64,000 nt of DNA. It comes from Pseudomonas hefeiensis (lineage in GTDB: Bacteria; Pseudomonadota; Gammaproteobacteria; Pseudomonadales; Pseudomonadaceae). The stretch lies in assembly GCF_030687835.1 (NCBI RefSeq), contig NZ_CP117449.1, positions 2,294,001 through 2,358,000 of the forward strand, in the 5' to 3' direction. Position numbers and translations under genes: made by a program. Positions 49,383 through 57,415 of this stretch are shown here, piece after piece. The stretch's first letter is position 1. Every line of letters begins with the position of its first letter. The notes under the pieces were generated by a model. The model was not told where the DNA came from. It searched no databases and saw only the letters and a program-made list of their open reading frames with translations.

Positions 49383-50501
49383 ATGGAAATCGATCCCTTG
49401 TTACGCATCCTGGCGAGCCAGGATGGCTCCGACCTCTACCTGTCCACCGGCGCGCCGCCATGCGCGCGTTTCGAGGGGCTGCTCAAACCCTTGAGCAACC
49501 AGCCGTTCAAGGTTGGCGAGATCGCCGGGCTCGCCGAGTCTTTGATGGACGCCGAACAGCGGCTTGAGTTCGATCGGGAACTGGAAATGAACCTGGCCAT
49601 CTCCCTGGCCGGGGTCGGGCGGTTCCGCGTCAATATCTTCAAGCAACGCAATGACGTGTCCATGGTGATCCGCAACGTCAAGCTCGACATCCCGCGGTTC
49701 GAGGACCTGAAACTGCCGAATGTGTTGCTGGACATCATCATGCAGAAACAGGGGCTGATGCTGTTCGTCGGCGCGACAGGGTCGGGCAAGTCGACCTCCC
49801 TGGCGGCGCTGATCGATTACCGTAATCGCAACAGCAGCGGCCATATCATCACCATCGAAGATCCGGTGGAGTATATCCATCGACACAAGAAATCGATCAT
49901 CAATCAACGCGAAGTCGGTGTCGACACCCGCAGCTTTCATGCCGCTTTGAAGAACACCTTGCGCCAGGCGCCGGACGTGGTGCTGATCGGCGAAATTCGT
50001 GATCGCGAAACCATGGAACATGCCCTGGCCTTCGCCGACACCGGGCATCTGGTGATCTCCACCCTGCATGCTCACAATGCCAATCAGGCGTTGGACCGGG
50101 TGATCAATTTCTTCCCGGAAGAGCGCCGGCCGCAACTGCTCAATGATCTGGGCAACAACCTCAAGGCGTTCGTGTCGCAACGCCTTGTGCGCACTCGCAC
50201 CGGCCAGCGCCGGGCCGCGGTGGAGGTCATGCTGGGCTCGCCCACGGTGGCCGACCTGATTCGCCGCAATGAGTTTGGCGAGCTCAAGGGCATCATGGAA
50301 AAGTCAGAAGAACTCGGGATGCAAACCTTCGACCACGCCCTGTACAGCCTGGTGGTGGAGGGGGCTATCGATGAGGAGGAAGCCCTGAAAAACGCCGACT
50401 CGGCGAACAACCTGCGGTTGCGGCTGAAGTTGCATGCCGAATCGGGGGCGGCGGTGCCCCCGGCCGATCCGGCGGCGGGTGAGTGGGGGTTGATGGATTG
50501 A
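49383..50501 (+). CDS. PilT/PilU-family type IV pilus retraction ATPase
   Basis: 372 residues. PilT-like hexameric ATPase: N-terminal PAS-like part (LRILASQDGSDLYLSTGAPPCARFEG), Walker A VGATGSGKSTSLAALID, Asp box TIEDPVEYIHRHKKSIINQREVG, Walker B APDVVLIGEIRDRETMEHAL and the His box TGHLVISTLHAHNA. The C-terminal extension (after AAVEVMLGSPTVADLIRRNEFGELKGIMEKS) is longer than in PilT and closer to PilU. pilT and pilU are usually adjacent in Pseudomonas, but no pilT is next to this copy, so I leave the symbol blank. Confidence 0.88.
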   Translation: MEIDPLLRILASQDGSDLYLSTGAPPCARFEGLLKPLSNQPFKVGEIAGLAESLMDAEQRLEFDRELEMNLAISLAGVGRFRVNIFKQRNDVSMVIRNVKLDIPRFEDLKLPNVLLDIIMQKQGLMLFVGATGSGKSTSLAALIDYRNRNSSGHIITIEDPVEYIHRHKKSIINQREVGVDTRSFHAALKNTLRQAPDVVLIGEIRDRETMEHALAFADTGHLVISTLHAHNANQALDRVINFFPEERRPQLLNDLGNNLKAFVSQRLVRTRTGQRRAAVEVMLGSPTVADLIRRNEFGELKGIMEKSEELGMQTFDHALYSLVVEGAIDEEEALKNADSANNLRLRLKLHAESGAAVPPADPAAGEWGLMD

Positions 50502-50523
50502 GTCTTTCGGTGAGAACAACACT

Positions 50524-50643
50524 TGTAGGAGCAAGGCCTGAAGGACAAAGACCTGTAGGAACAAAGCTTGTGAGAGCAAAGCCTGTAGGAGCAAGGCCTG
50601 TGAGAGCAAAGTCTGTAGGAGCAAGACCTGTGGGAGCAAAGCT
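50524..50643. repeat. Eight tandem 15-bp units derived from a REP head
   Basis: Exact 15-bp period from 50524 to 50643: units such as TGTAGGAGCAAGGCC, TGTGAGAGCAAAGCC and TGTGGGAGCAAAGCT. The last unit is the beginning of an ordinary REP that continues TGCTCGCGATG at 50644. Sequence differences between units alternate in a way that suggests a 30-bp step. No gene here. Confidence 0.92.
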
Positions 50644-50720
50644 TGCTCGCGATGAACGGTAATGCGGTCGGTCTGAAAAACCGCGTCGCCTGTATCGCGA
50701 GCAAGCTTTGCTCCCACAAG
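50629..50720. repeat. REP pair (BIME) closing the tandem array
   Basis: TGTGGGAGCAAAGCTTGCTC at 50629-50648 with inverted partner CGAGCAAGCTTTGCTCCCAC at 50698-50717, between the convergent pilU-like and aacS genes. Confidence 0.9.
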
Positions 50721-50756
50721 TGTTTTTGCTCCCCACAGGTTTGAGGTTCGCTCAAG

Positions 50757-52712
50757 TCAGTTGCTAAGCTCCGCCCGATCACGAAACTGCTCCAGTGCCT
50801 CGGGATTGGCCAGGGCATCGGTGTTTTTCACCGCCTCGCCATGCACCACATTGCGCACCGCCAATTCCACCACCTTGCCGCTGATGGTCCGCGGGATGTC
50901 GCTGACTGCCAGGATCTTCGCCGGCACATGACGCGGCGTGGTATTGGCGCGGATCACCTGACGGATCTGTTGCTCCAGGGCCTCATCCAGGGTCACGCCG
51001 TCGCGCAGGCGCACAAACAGCACCACTCGTACATCACCCTGCCATTGCTGGCCGATGGCAACGCTGTCCAGCACCTGCTCGACCTTTTCCACCTGCCGAT
51101 AGATTTCCGCCGTGCCGATGCGCACACCACCGGGATTGAGCACCGCATCTGAGCGCCCGTGGATCAGGAAACCGCCGTGCGGCAGCTCCTCGGCATAGTC
51201 ACCCTGGGCCCACACACCGGGGAACTGGCTGAAGTAGGAGGCCCTTAGCTTTTGCTGCTGCGGATCATTCCACAGGCCAATGGGCATGGCCGGGAAGTGC
51301 CGGGTGCAGACCAGTTCACCTTTCTCACCCATGACCGCTTGGCCTGCCTCGTTCCAGACCTGCACCGCCATGCCCAGGCTCTTGCCCTGCATCTCGCCAC
51401 GGCGAACGGCGGACAACGGATTGCCATTGACGAAGCACGACACAATGTCGGTGCCACCGGACATCGAGGCCAGGCACACCTGGGGCTTGAAGTCGCGATA
51501 CACGTAGTCGTAGCTATGGGGCGCCAGGGCCGAGCCGGTGGACAGGATGGTTTTCAGGCTGCCCAGGTCATGGGTCTGTCGCGGTTTCAAACCCTGGCTT
51601 TCCAAAGCCGCCAGGTATTTGGGGCTGGTGCCGAATACGCTGATGCGCTGCTGGTCGATCAGGTCCAGCAGGCGCTCGGGGCCAGGGTGAAAGGGTGAGC
51701 CGTCGTAGAGCACCACCGCACTGCCCACGGCGAGGGCCGACACCAGCCAGTTCCACATCATCCAGCCACATGTGGTGTAGTAGAACAGGCGATCTTCGGG
51801 GCCGAGATCAACATGCAGGCCATGTTCCTTGAGGTGTTGCAGCAATACGCCGCCGGTGCTGTGGACGATGCACTTCGGCACGCCAGTGGTGCCACTGGAA
51901 TAAAGGATGTACAGCGGATGATCGAACGGCACGCCAACGAACGCCGGTTCGCCGCCACAGCGGTAGAAGTCGCTCCACAACGCGACGCTGGCCGTTGTCT
52001 TGAAGTCTTTGGCGCAGGCGTTAGGGCATGCGTAGGGCAGGATGATCAGTTGCTGCAGCGAAGGCAGGCGCTCGAGGATTTCGTTGACCTTGGCTCGCTG
52101 GTCGATGACCTTACCGGCGTAGCGGTAACCGGCGCAGGTGATTAGCACCTTGGGCTCGATCTGGCCAAACCGGTCGATGACCCCCTGGGTGCCGAAGTCA
52201 GGCGAGGAGCACGACCAGATCGCCCCCAGGCTGGTGGTGGCGAGCATGCCGACCAGGGTCTGCCAGGTGTTGGGCATGCACGCGGCTACCCGGTCGCCCT
52301 TGCTTACACCCGCCGCTTGCAGGCTTTTTTGCAGGCCGGCGACGTGGGCGGCAAGTTCGGCCCAGGTCAGTTGTTCCTGCCCGCCACTTTCGTCGAGGGC
52401 AACCACGGCCACGGCGTCATCGCGCCGGCGCAGCAGGTGTTCGGCAAAATTCAGTGTCGCCCCGGGAAACCACCGGGCGCTGGGCATTTGCTCATTTTCC
52501 ACCAGCACAGCGCTGGGCGCCTGGTGAAAACCGATCTCGAAGAAGTCGACGATGGCCTGCCAGAAGGCTTCACGCTGGTCGATGCTCCAGGCGTGCAGCG
52601 CGGGATAATCGCTCAGTTGCAGTTGATGCCGTTCGTTGATGAACCGGCGAAAGGCGTCCATGCGTGACTGGGCGATACGATCGGGGGTGGGTTGCCAGAG
52701 GATGTCGGACAT
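50757..52712 (-). CDS. aacS: Acetoacetyl-CoA synthetase
   Basis: Activates acetoacetate to acetoacetyl-CoA with ATP. 651 residues from the ATG at 52712 (MSDILWQPTPDRIAQSRMDAFRRF); a frame open to 52760 lacks support. ANL superfamily motifs: YSSGTTGVPKCIVHSTGG, then TTCGWMMWNWL, SMSGGTDIVSCFV, GRSDAVLNPGGVRIGTAEIYR, and TISGKVVELAVR with the adenylating Lys. Sits behind hbdH and gntP on the same strand: together hydroxybutyrate enters, is oxidised to acetoacetate and activated. Separated from hbdH by a 202-bp repeat-filled gap. Confidence 0.95.
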   Translation of the reverse strand: MSDILWQPTPDRIAQSRMDAFRRFINERHQLQLSDYPALHAWSIDQREAFWQAIVDFFEIGFHQAPSAVLVENEQMPSARWFPGATLNFAEHLLRRRDDAVAVVALDESGGQEQLTWAELAAHVAGLQKSLQAAGVSKGDRVAACMPNTWQTLVGMLATTSLGAIWSCSSPDFGTQGVIDRFGQIEPKVLITCAGYRYAGKVIDQRAKVNEILERLPSLQQLIILPYACPNACAKDFKTTASVALWSDFYRCGGEPAFVGVPFDHPLYILYSSGTTGVPKCIVHSTGGVLLQHLKEHGLHVDLGPEDRLFYYTTCGWMMWNWLVSALAVGSAVVLYDGSPFHPGPERLLDLIDQQRISVFGTSPKYLAALESQGLKPRQTHDLGSLKTILSTGSALAPHSYDYVYRDFKPQVCLASMSGGTDIVSCFVNGNPLSAVRRGEMQGKSLGMAVQVWNEAGQAVMGEKGELVCTRHFPAMPIGLWNDPQQQKLRASYFSQFPGVWAQGDYAEELPHGGFLIHGRSDAVLNPGGVRIGTAEIYRQVEKVEQVLDSVAIGQQWQGDVRVVLFVRLRDGVTLDEALEQQIRQVIRANTTPRHVPAKILAVSDIPRTISGKVVELAVRNVVHGEAVKNTDALANPEALEQFRDRAELSN

Positions 52713-52761
52713 GGGGTGCCTCTTATTTTTTATGTACACACAAACTATAGAGCGACCCAAT

Positions 52762-52900
52762 CTTGTGGCGAGGGGATTTATCCCCGACTTGTGGGAGCAA
52801 GGCTTGCCCGCGATGAACGAAAACGCGGTTTAGCTGTTAAACCGCGGTGCGGCCATCGCGGGCAAGCCTTGCTCCCACAGATAAATCCCCTCGCCACAAG
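52762..52900. repeat. Three concentric inverted repeats
   Basis: Outer arms CTTGTGGCGAGGGGATTTAT (52762-52781) and ATAAATCCCCTCGCCACAAG (52881-52900); middle REP arms CTTGTGGGAGCAAGGCTTGC from 52788 and GCAAGCCTTGCTCCCACAG from 52862; inner arms CGCGGTTTA and TTAAACCGCG around 52824-52846. The gap between aacS and hbdH contains nothing else that I can see. Confidence 0.93.
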
Positions 52901-52914
52901 GGAGCGCAAGAGAT

Positions 52915-53691
52915 TTACTGAGCCAGCCACCCACCATCAATATTCCACGCCGCGCCGCGTACCTGGCTGCCGGCTTCGCTGCACAGAAACAGCACCAGTT
53001 CCCCCAGTTGCGGCGGGGTGACGAATTCCAGGGAAGGCTGCTTCTCGGCCAGCAGATCATGCTGCGCCTGTTGCGGATCGACGCCCGTGGCGATGCGGTC
53101 ATCGATCTGTTTCTGCACCAGCGGTGTCAGCACCCAGCCAGGGCAGATGGCGTTGCACGTCACGTTGCTGGTGGCTGTTTCCAGGCCGACCACTTTGGTC
53201 AGGCCGATCACCCCGTGCTTGGCCGCGACGTAGGCAGCCTTGCCCACCGAGCCGACCTGGCCATGCACCGAGGCAATGTTGATGATCCGCCCCCAGCCCT
53301 TGGCGCGCATGCCTGGCAGGCTCAAGCGCGTGGCATGGAACACCGAGGACAGGTTGATGGCGATGATCGAGTCCCAGCGTTCCACCGGAAAATCCTCCAC
53401 GGCGGCCACGTGCTGGATACCGGCGTTGTTCACCAGGATGTCCACGCCGCCGAACTCCCGCTCGGCGTAGGCGAGCATGTCGGCGATCTGCGCCGGGTCA
53501 CTGACATCCGCCGGATGATGGCCGACCCTGCCACCGAACTGTTTCACTTCGGTCATGACCGTCGAAGCGTCGCCAAAACCGTTGAGGATCAGGTTGGCAC
53601 CGGCCTTGGCCAGGCTCAGGGCAATGCCCAGGCCGATGCCGCTGGTGGAACCGGTCACCAGGGCGGTCTTGCCGGATAAAGTTGTCGTCAT
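52915..53691 (-). CDS. hbdH: 3-hydroxybutyrate dehydrogenase
   Basis: NAD-dependent oxidation of (R)-3-hydroxybutyrate to acetoacetate. 258 residues, classical short-chain dehydrogenase: TGSTSGIGLGIA cofactor loop, NNAG (DILVNNAGIQHV), catalytic Ser in IINIASVHG and YxxxK in AAYVAAKHG, and the family end GAAWNIDGGWLAQ. The ATG at 53691 has GAGG upstream and lies eight bases after the gntP stop; the longer frame to 53727 is not used. Middle gene of the gntP-hbdH-aacS operon. Confidence 0.95.
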   Translation of the reverse strand: MTTTLSGKTALVTGSTSGIGLGIALSLAKAGANLILNGFGDASTVMTEVKQFGGRVGHHPADVSDPAQIADMLAYAEREFGGVDILVNNAGIQHVAAVEDFPVERWDSIIAINLSSVFHATRLSLPGMRAKGWGRIINIASVHGQVGSVGKAAYVAAKHGVIGLTKVVGLETATSNVTCNAICPGWVLTPLVQKQIDDRIATGVDPQQAQHDLLAEKQPSLEFVTPPQLGELVLFLCSEAGSQVRGAAWNIDGGWLAQ

Positions 53692-53698
53692 ACGAACC

Positions 53699-55090
53699 TC
53701 ACACAATGCCAGTGGCGTAGAACACACCGATCACCACGAAAACCGCGAGGGTCTTGATCAGCGTAATACAGAAAATGTCTTTGTAGGCTTCACGGTGGGT
53801 CAGGCCGGTCACCGCCAGCAGGGTGATCACCGCGCCGTTGTGGGGCAAGGTGTCCATGCCGCCGCTGGCCATGGACGCGACCCGGTGCAGTACTTCCAAG
53901 GGAATATTGGCGGCGTTGGCGGCGCTGATGAACGTTTCGGACATCGCCGCCAGGGCGATGCTCATGCCGCCCGAGGCTGAACCGGTGATGCCCGCCAGCA
54001 GCGTCACGGTCACGGCCTCATTGACCAATGGATTGGGAATGTTCTTGAGCCAGTCGGCCAACACCAGAAAACCCGGCAAGGACGCGATGACCGCACCGAA
54101 ACCGTATTCCGAAGCGGTGTTCATTGCCGCCAGCAGCGCACCGCCCACCGCGCTCTTGCTGCCTTCGGCCAGCTTGCTGCGAATGGTGCTGAAGGCGAAC
54201 AGTAGCACCAGGACAATACCCACCAGTAACGCGGCCTGCACGGCCCAGATCGCGGTCAGCTTGGCGATGTCGCTGGTCACCGGTGTGGTCATGCCTGGCA
54301 GCAACAGGCTGTGGGTCTTGCCGTACCACTGGGGAATCCACTGGGTGAACAGCAGGTTCATGATCCCGACCGCCAACAGCGGCGAAATGGCGAGCCAGGG
54401 ATTGGGTAGCTTGATGTCTTCGGCGGTCTCCGGCTCGTTGCGCAGTTCGGTGCCGTAGCCTTCGCCTACACGCTGGGCCTTGTTGCGCTGGCGTTGCAGG
54501 AACAGCATGCCGAAGCTGAACACGAAGATCGTGCCGATCACACCCAGCCATGGCGCGGCCCAGGCGGTGGTGTTGAAGAAGGTGCTCGGGATGATGTTCT
54601 GGATCTGCGGCGTGCCGGGCAGGGCGTCCATGGTGAACGAGAACGCGCCAAGGGCAATGGTGGCCGGAATCAGCCGTTTGGGAATATTGCTCTGGCGGAA
54701 CATCTCGGCGGCGAACGGATACACCGCGAACACCACGACGAACAGCGACACGCCGCCATAGGTCAGCAAGGCGCAGACCAGTACGATCACCAACATGGCC
54801 TGGCGCGTACCCAGCAGGCGAATCGCCGCTGCGACGATGGAACGGGAGAAACCCGACAGCTCGATCAGTTTGCCGAACACCGCGCCGAGCAGGAACACCG
54901 GAAAATACAGTTTGATGAAACCGACCATCTTCTCCATGAACACCCCGGTGAAGGCAGGTGCGACGGCGGAAGGGTCAGTGAGCAAGACGGCGCCGAGGGC
55001 GGCGATGGGGGCAAAAAGGATAACGCTGTAGCCACGGTAGGCGGCCACCATCAGCAGCGTGAGAGCTGCCAAGGCAATGATCACACTCAT
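53699..55090 (-). CDS. GntP-family permease, probable 3-hydroxybutyrate transporter
   Basis: 463 residues, about twelve hydrophobic spans, GntP family (gluconate/hydroxybutyrate importers). Segments include AALTLLMVAAYRGYSVILFAPIAALGAVLLTD, AGVLYGG-type loops (LTYGGVSLFVVVFAVYPFAAEMF) and the conserved VNEAVTVTLLAGITGSASGGMSIALAAM, with LPHNGAVITLLAV near the end. AGGAG precedes the ATG at 55090. A sigma-54 promoter lies 60 bp upstream. Substrate inferred from hbdH, aacS and the sigma-54 activator next to it. Confidence 0.92.
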   Translation of the reverse strand: MSVIIALAALTLLMVAAYRGYSVILFAPIAALGAVLLTDPSAVAPAFTGVFMEKMVGFIKLYFPVFLLGAVFGKLIELSGFSRSIVAAAIRLLGTRQAMLVIVLVCALLTYGGVSLFVVVFAVYPFAAEMFRQSNIPKRLIPATIALGAFSFTMDALPGTPQIQNIIPSTFFNTTAWAAPWLGVIGTIFVFSFGMLFLQRQRNKAQRVGEGYGTELRNEPETAEDIKLPNPWLAISPLLAVGIMNLLFTQWIPQWYGKTHSLLLPGMTTPVTSDIAKLTAIWAVQAALLVGIVLVLLFAFSTIRSKLAEGSKSAVGGALLAAMNTASEYGFGAVIASLPGFLVLADWLKNIPNPLVNEAVTVTLLAGITGSASGGMSIALAAMSETFISAANAANIPLEVLHRVASMASGGMDTLPHNGAVITLLAVTGLTHREAYKDIFCITLIKTLAVFVVIGVFYATGIV

Positions 55091-55140
55091 GGTGTGTCTC
55101 CTGGATTGTTATTTTTGTGGTGAAACGGTGCGGAGGGCTT

Positions 55141-55157
55141 TAGCGAGTTTTGTGCCA
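55141..55157 (-). promoter_or_regulatory. Sigma-54 promoter of gntP-hbdH-aacS
   Basis: On the minus strand TGGCAC-AAAAC-TCGCTA: the GG and GC elements are correctly placed and one base differs from the TGGCAC-N5-TTGCA consensus. Transcription would start near 55131, giving a leader of about 40 bases. A weak inverted repeat TCTC-N6-GAGA at 55222-55235 may be the activator site. With the REP pair, this accounts for the 302-bp gap. Confidence 0.8.
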
Positions 55158-55257
55158 GGTATGTAATTTATTGAAATATAAGGGAATTATTGATTTTTAA
55201 GGGAGTGGTTCGAGGGTTTTGTCTCTGTTTTGAGATTTTCAGGGGCTGTGCTGGCCT

Positions 55258-55342
55258 CATCGCGAGCAGGCTCGCTCCCACAGGTTGGCTGTGTCGTTCA
55301 TGAGAACGCTTTCCAGTGTGGGAGCGAGCCTGCTCGCGATGA
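55258..55342. repeat. REP pair (BIME)
   Basis: TCATCGCGAGCAGGCTCGCT from 55258 and inverted partner GTGGGAGCGAGCCTGCTCGC ending near 55338. Lies between gntP's promoter and the sigma-54 activator gene's 3' end. Confidence 0.9.
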
Positions 55343-55392
55343 GCGCAAAGCGCTCAAAAAGAGGTCGTCCAGCTAAGGAGACTAAAGTCTCT

Positions 55393-56808
55393 TTATTGAG
55401 ACTCTGCGATCCCCAGCGCCACCATCTTTTTATACAAGGTCGATCTCCCCAGTCCCAACCGCTCGGCCGCTTCGACCACCTTGCCGTCGCATTGTGCGAG
55501 GGTGGTTTCGATCAAATGGCGGTCGAATCGTGCCCGGGCCTGGCTGAAGGTTTCTTGCCGCAGCGGTTCCTGATGTGGATTTAACGCACGGGTGACCGGC
55601 GTGAAAGTCCCAATGGCCGCTCGAATATCGGCGGCAGTGAGCAGCAGGTCGTCGCTGAGCAGCGCGGTTCGTTCCAGCACATTGCGTAGCTCCCGGATGT
55701 TGCCCGGCCAGGCGTGTTGCCCCAGCAGGTCGAGTGCGTCGCGGTTCAGTTCGTGCTGGCTGCGCAGTTCTTCGAGGATCGCCTCGCTCAGGGCCGGCAA
55801 GTCATCCAGCCGTTCGCGCAGCGGCGGGACCTGGATCGGCAACACATTGAGGCGGTAATACAGGTCGGCGCGAAACTCTCCGCGTTTGATCGCCGCTTCC
55901 AGATCCATGGACGTGGCAGCGATGATCCGCACGTCGCTTTGCATCACCTCGTTGGAGCCCACCGGTTCGTATTCTTTTTCCTGCAAGACCCGCAGCAGTT
56001 TGCTTTGCAGCGGCAGCGGCATGTCGCCAATTTCATCCAGGAACAGTGTGCCGCCCTGGGCGATCTGCAGTTTGCCGGCGCGGCCTTTGCGGTCGGCGCC
56101 GGTGAAGGCGCCCGGAGCGGTGCCAAAGAACTCGGCTTCCAGCAGGGATTCCGGAATCGCGGCGCTGTTGATGCTGACGAACGCCTTGTGCGCCCTTGGC
56201 GAAGCACCGTGGATTGCCTGGGCCAGCAGTTCCTTGCCGGTCCCGGTTTCGCCGAGCAGCAGCACCGGCGAATCGGCGCTGGCGCTGCGCCGGGCACGAC
56301 GCTTGACCTCAAGGCTGGCGCGGCTGGTGCCGATGAAGTGGGCGAAGTTGTACCGCGTCTGCCGTGCCCGCAGCAGTGAGCGGGTGGAAGCCAGTTCTTC
56401 CTGCATGCTCAGGTAGCGCTTGAGCATCGGCGACAGGCTGCGCAATTCATCGAACAGGGCAAAACCGATGGCGCCGATCACCGCGCCCGCGCTGTCGTGG
56501 ATCGGCAGGCGCATCACCACCATCGGCTCCTTGGGCGTGTCTTGCATGTCCAGCAGAATCGGCCGGCCCGTGCGCACTACTTCGCGCAGCAGGCTCCCCG
56601 GGATCACGCTCTCGCACGCCCGGCCGATGGCTTCTTGCGCCGAGTTCAGGCCGAAGCGCCGGGCGTAGCGTTCGTTCATCCAGACGATATTCGCGTCACG
56701 GTCAACAATCACCGTGCCTTCGCTGGACTGTTCGATGATCTCGAACAACGAACGGATCGCCAGCGTGCGCACGCGCTTGTAATCCTTGAGGCTTTCGGTG
56801 GGGTTCAT
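55393..56808 (-). CDS. hbcR: Sigma-54-dependent activator, HbcR-like
   Basis: 471 residues from the ATG at 56808. N-terminal PAS domain (FEIIEQSSEGTVIVDRDANIVWMNERYARRFGLN), AAA+ domain with Walker A GETGTGKE, the sigma-54 contact loop PGAFTGAD, Walker B GGTLFLDEIGDM, R finger region, and C-terminal Fis-type helix-turn-helix (VVEAAERLGLGRSTLYKKMVALGI). Located upstream of and parallel to the gntP-hbdH-aacS operon, whose promoter is sigma-54 type. In Pseudomonas aeruginosa, HbcR activates 3-hydroxybutyrate catabolism and adjoins gntP and bdhA-type genes; the same role here is inferred. Confidence 0.92.
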   Translation of the reverse strand: MNPTESLKDYKRVRTLAIRSLFEIIEQSSEGTVIVDRDANIVWMNERYARRFGLNSAQEAIGRACESVIPGSLLREVVRTGRPILLDMQDTPKEPMVVMRLPIHDSAGAVIGAIGFALFDELRSLSPMLKRYLSMQEELASTRSLLRARQTRYNFAHFIGTSRASLEVKRRARRSASADSPVLLLGETGTGKELLAQAIHGASPRAHKAFVSINSAAIPESLLEAEFFGTAPGAFTGADRKGRAGKLQIAQGGTLFLDEIGDMPLPLQSKLLRVLQEKEYEPVGSNEVMQSDVRIIAATSMDLEAAIKRGEFRADLYYRLNVLPIQVPPLRERLDDLPALSEAILEELRSQHELNRDALDLLGQHAWPGNIRELRNVLERTALLSDDLLLTAADIRAAIGTFTPVTRALNPHQEPLRQETFSQARARFDRHLIETTLAQCDGKVVEAAERLGLGRSTLYKKMVALGIAESQ

Positions 56809-56989
56809 CGGGCATTTCCAGAAGGTGGGATTTGCCGGCATCCTCCGATCAAAGGGGTTGCCAAAGAGCGGCATTATGCCGGGAGGGGCTGGTCGAGCAA
56901 TACTCCGCCCGCATTCTTTGTCGTGCCGTGCCTCGTTGGAAAACCCTAGGTCTCGGCAAGTCTGCGCAGTAGTGAGCAGTTGGATAAAG

Positions 56990-57015
56990 TTGTACAGTTA
57001 TCAGTATCTTGTACA
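56990..57015. promoter_or_regulatory. Two TTGTACA boxes before the TIGR02450 gene
   Basis: TTGTACA at 56990-56996 and 57009-57015, 19 bp apart, 17 bp before the start codon. TGTACA is itself palindromic. Such motifs overlap light- or B12-sensing MerR/LitR-type promoters in some bacteria; the regulator here is unknown. Confidence 0.5.
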
Positions 57016-57031
57016 TTTTTCGAGAGCGCTC

Positions 57032-57247
57032 ATGAATAAAATCAACCCTCGCAAGCTGAAACTCTCCAAATGGACTGCCTGTGCGCCGTCTGATCGGGAA
57101 AAGCATTTTCTCGTCACCAAGCTGCTCTGTGATGAGGAGGGGACACCCATTCGGGTTGAGCTTGAGGCTGTGTACAGCGCTCGTGTGACGCTGCTCGACT
57201 GGCACGAGTTGCGTGACAGCAGGCATTGGAAAATGGGCTGGTGCTGA
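57032..57247 (+). CDS. TIGR02450 family small protein
   Basis: 71 residues matching TIGR02450: start MNKINPRKLKLSKWTA, then REKHFLVTKLLCDEEGTPIRVELEAVYSARVTLLDWHEL, end SRHWKMGWC. These short Trp-containing proteins are widespread and unassigned. The ATG at 57032 is conserved as the family start; the open frame upstream to 56786 is non-coding. Preceded by two TTGTACA boxes. Confidence 0.88.
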   Translation: MNKINPRKLKLSKWTACAPSDREKHFLVTKLLCDEEGTPIRVELEAVYSARVTLLDWHELRDSRHWKMGWC

Positions 57248-57290
57248 ATGGCTTGGGCTGTGCCATAGAGATCTGTATGACTCCCGATAG

Positions 57291-57315
57291 TTATACATAG
57301 TAAAAAGTATGTACA
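57291..57315. promoter_or_regulatory. TTATACA/ATGTACA boxes before the BdlA-like gene
   Basis: TTATACA at 57291-57297 and ATGTACA at 57309-57315, 18 bp apart, about 100 bp before the chemoreceptor gene. Similar in arrangement to the boxes upstream of the preceding small gene, suggesting shared regulation. Confidence 0.4.
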
Positions 57316-57415
57316 AGTTTTCCTGCGGTAGTGGCTTAATGCAGCTATCTAGCGATGGCATCTCTGCCTTCGTGTGACAACAGCCACGCATTCACCGCCT
57401 CCGGGAGCGCCACCC

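Noticed and set aside
50304..50818. Minus-strand frames with pentapeptide-like repeats over the tandem array
   Set aside because: The repetition is only translation of the 15-bp DNA repeat; there is no start signal or domain.
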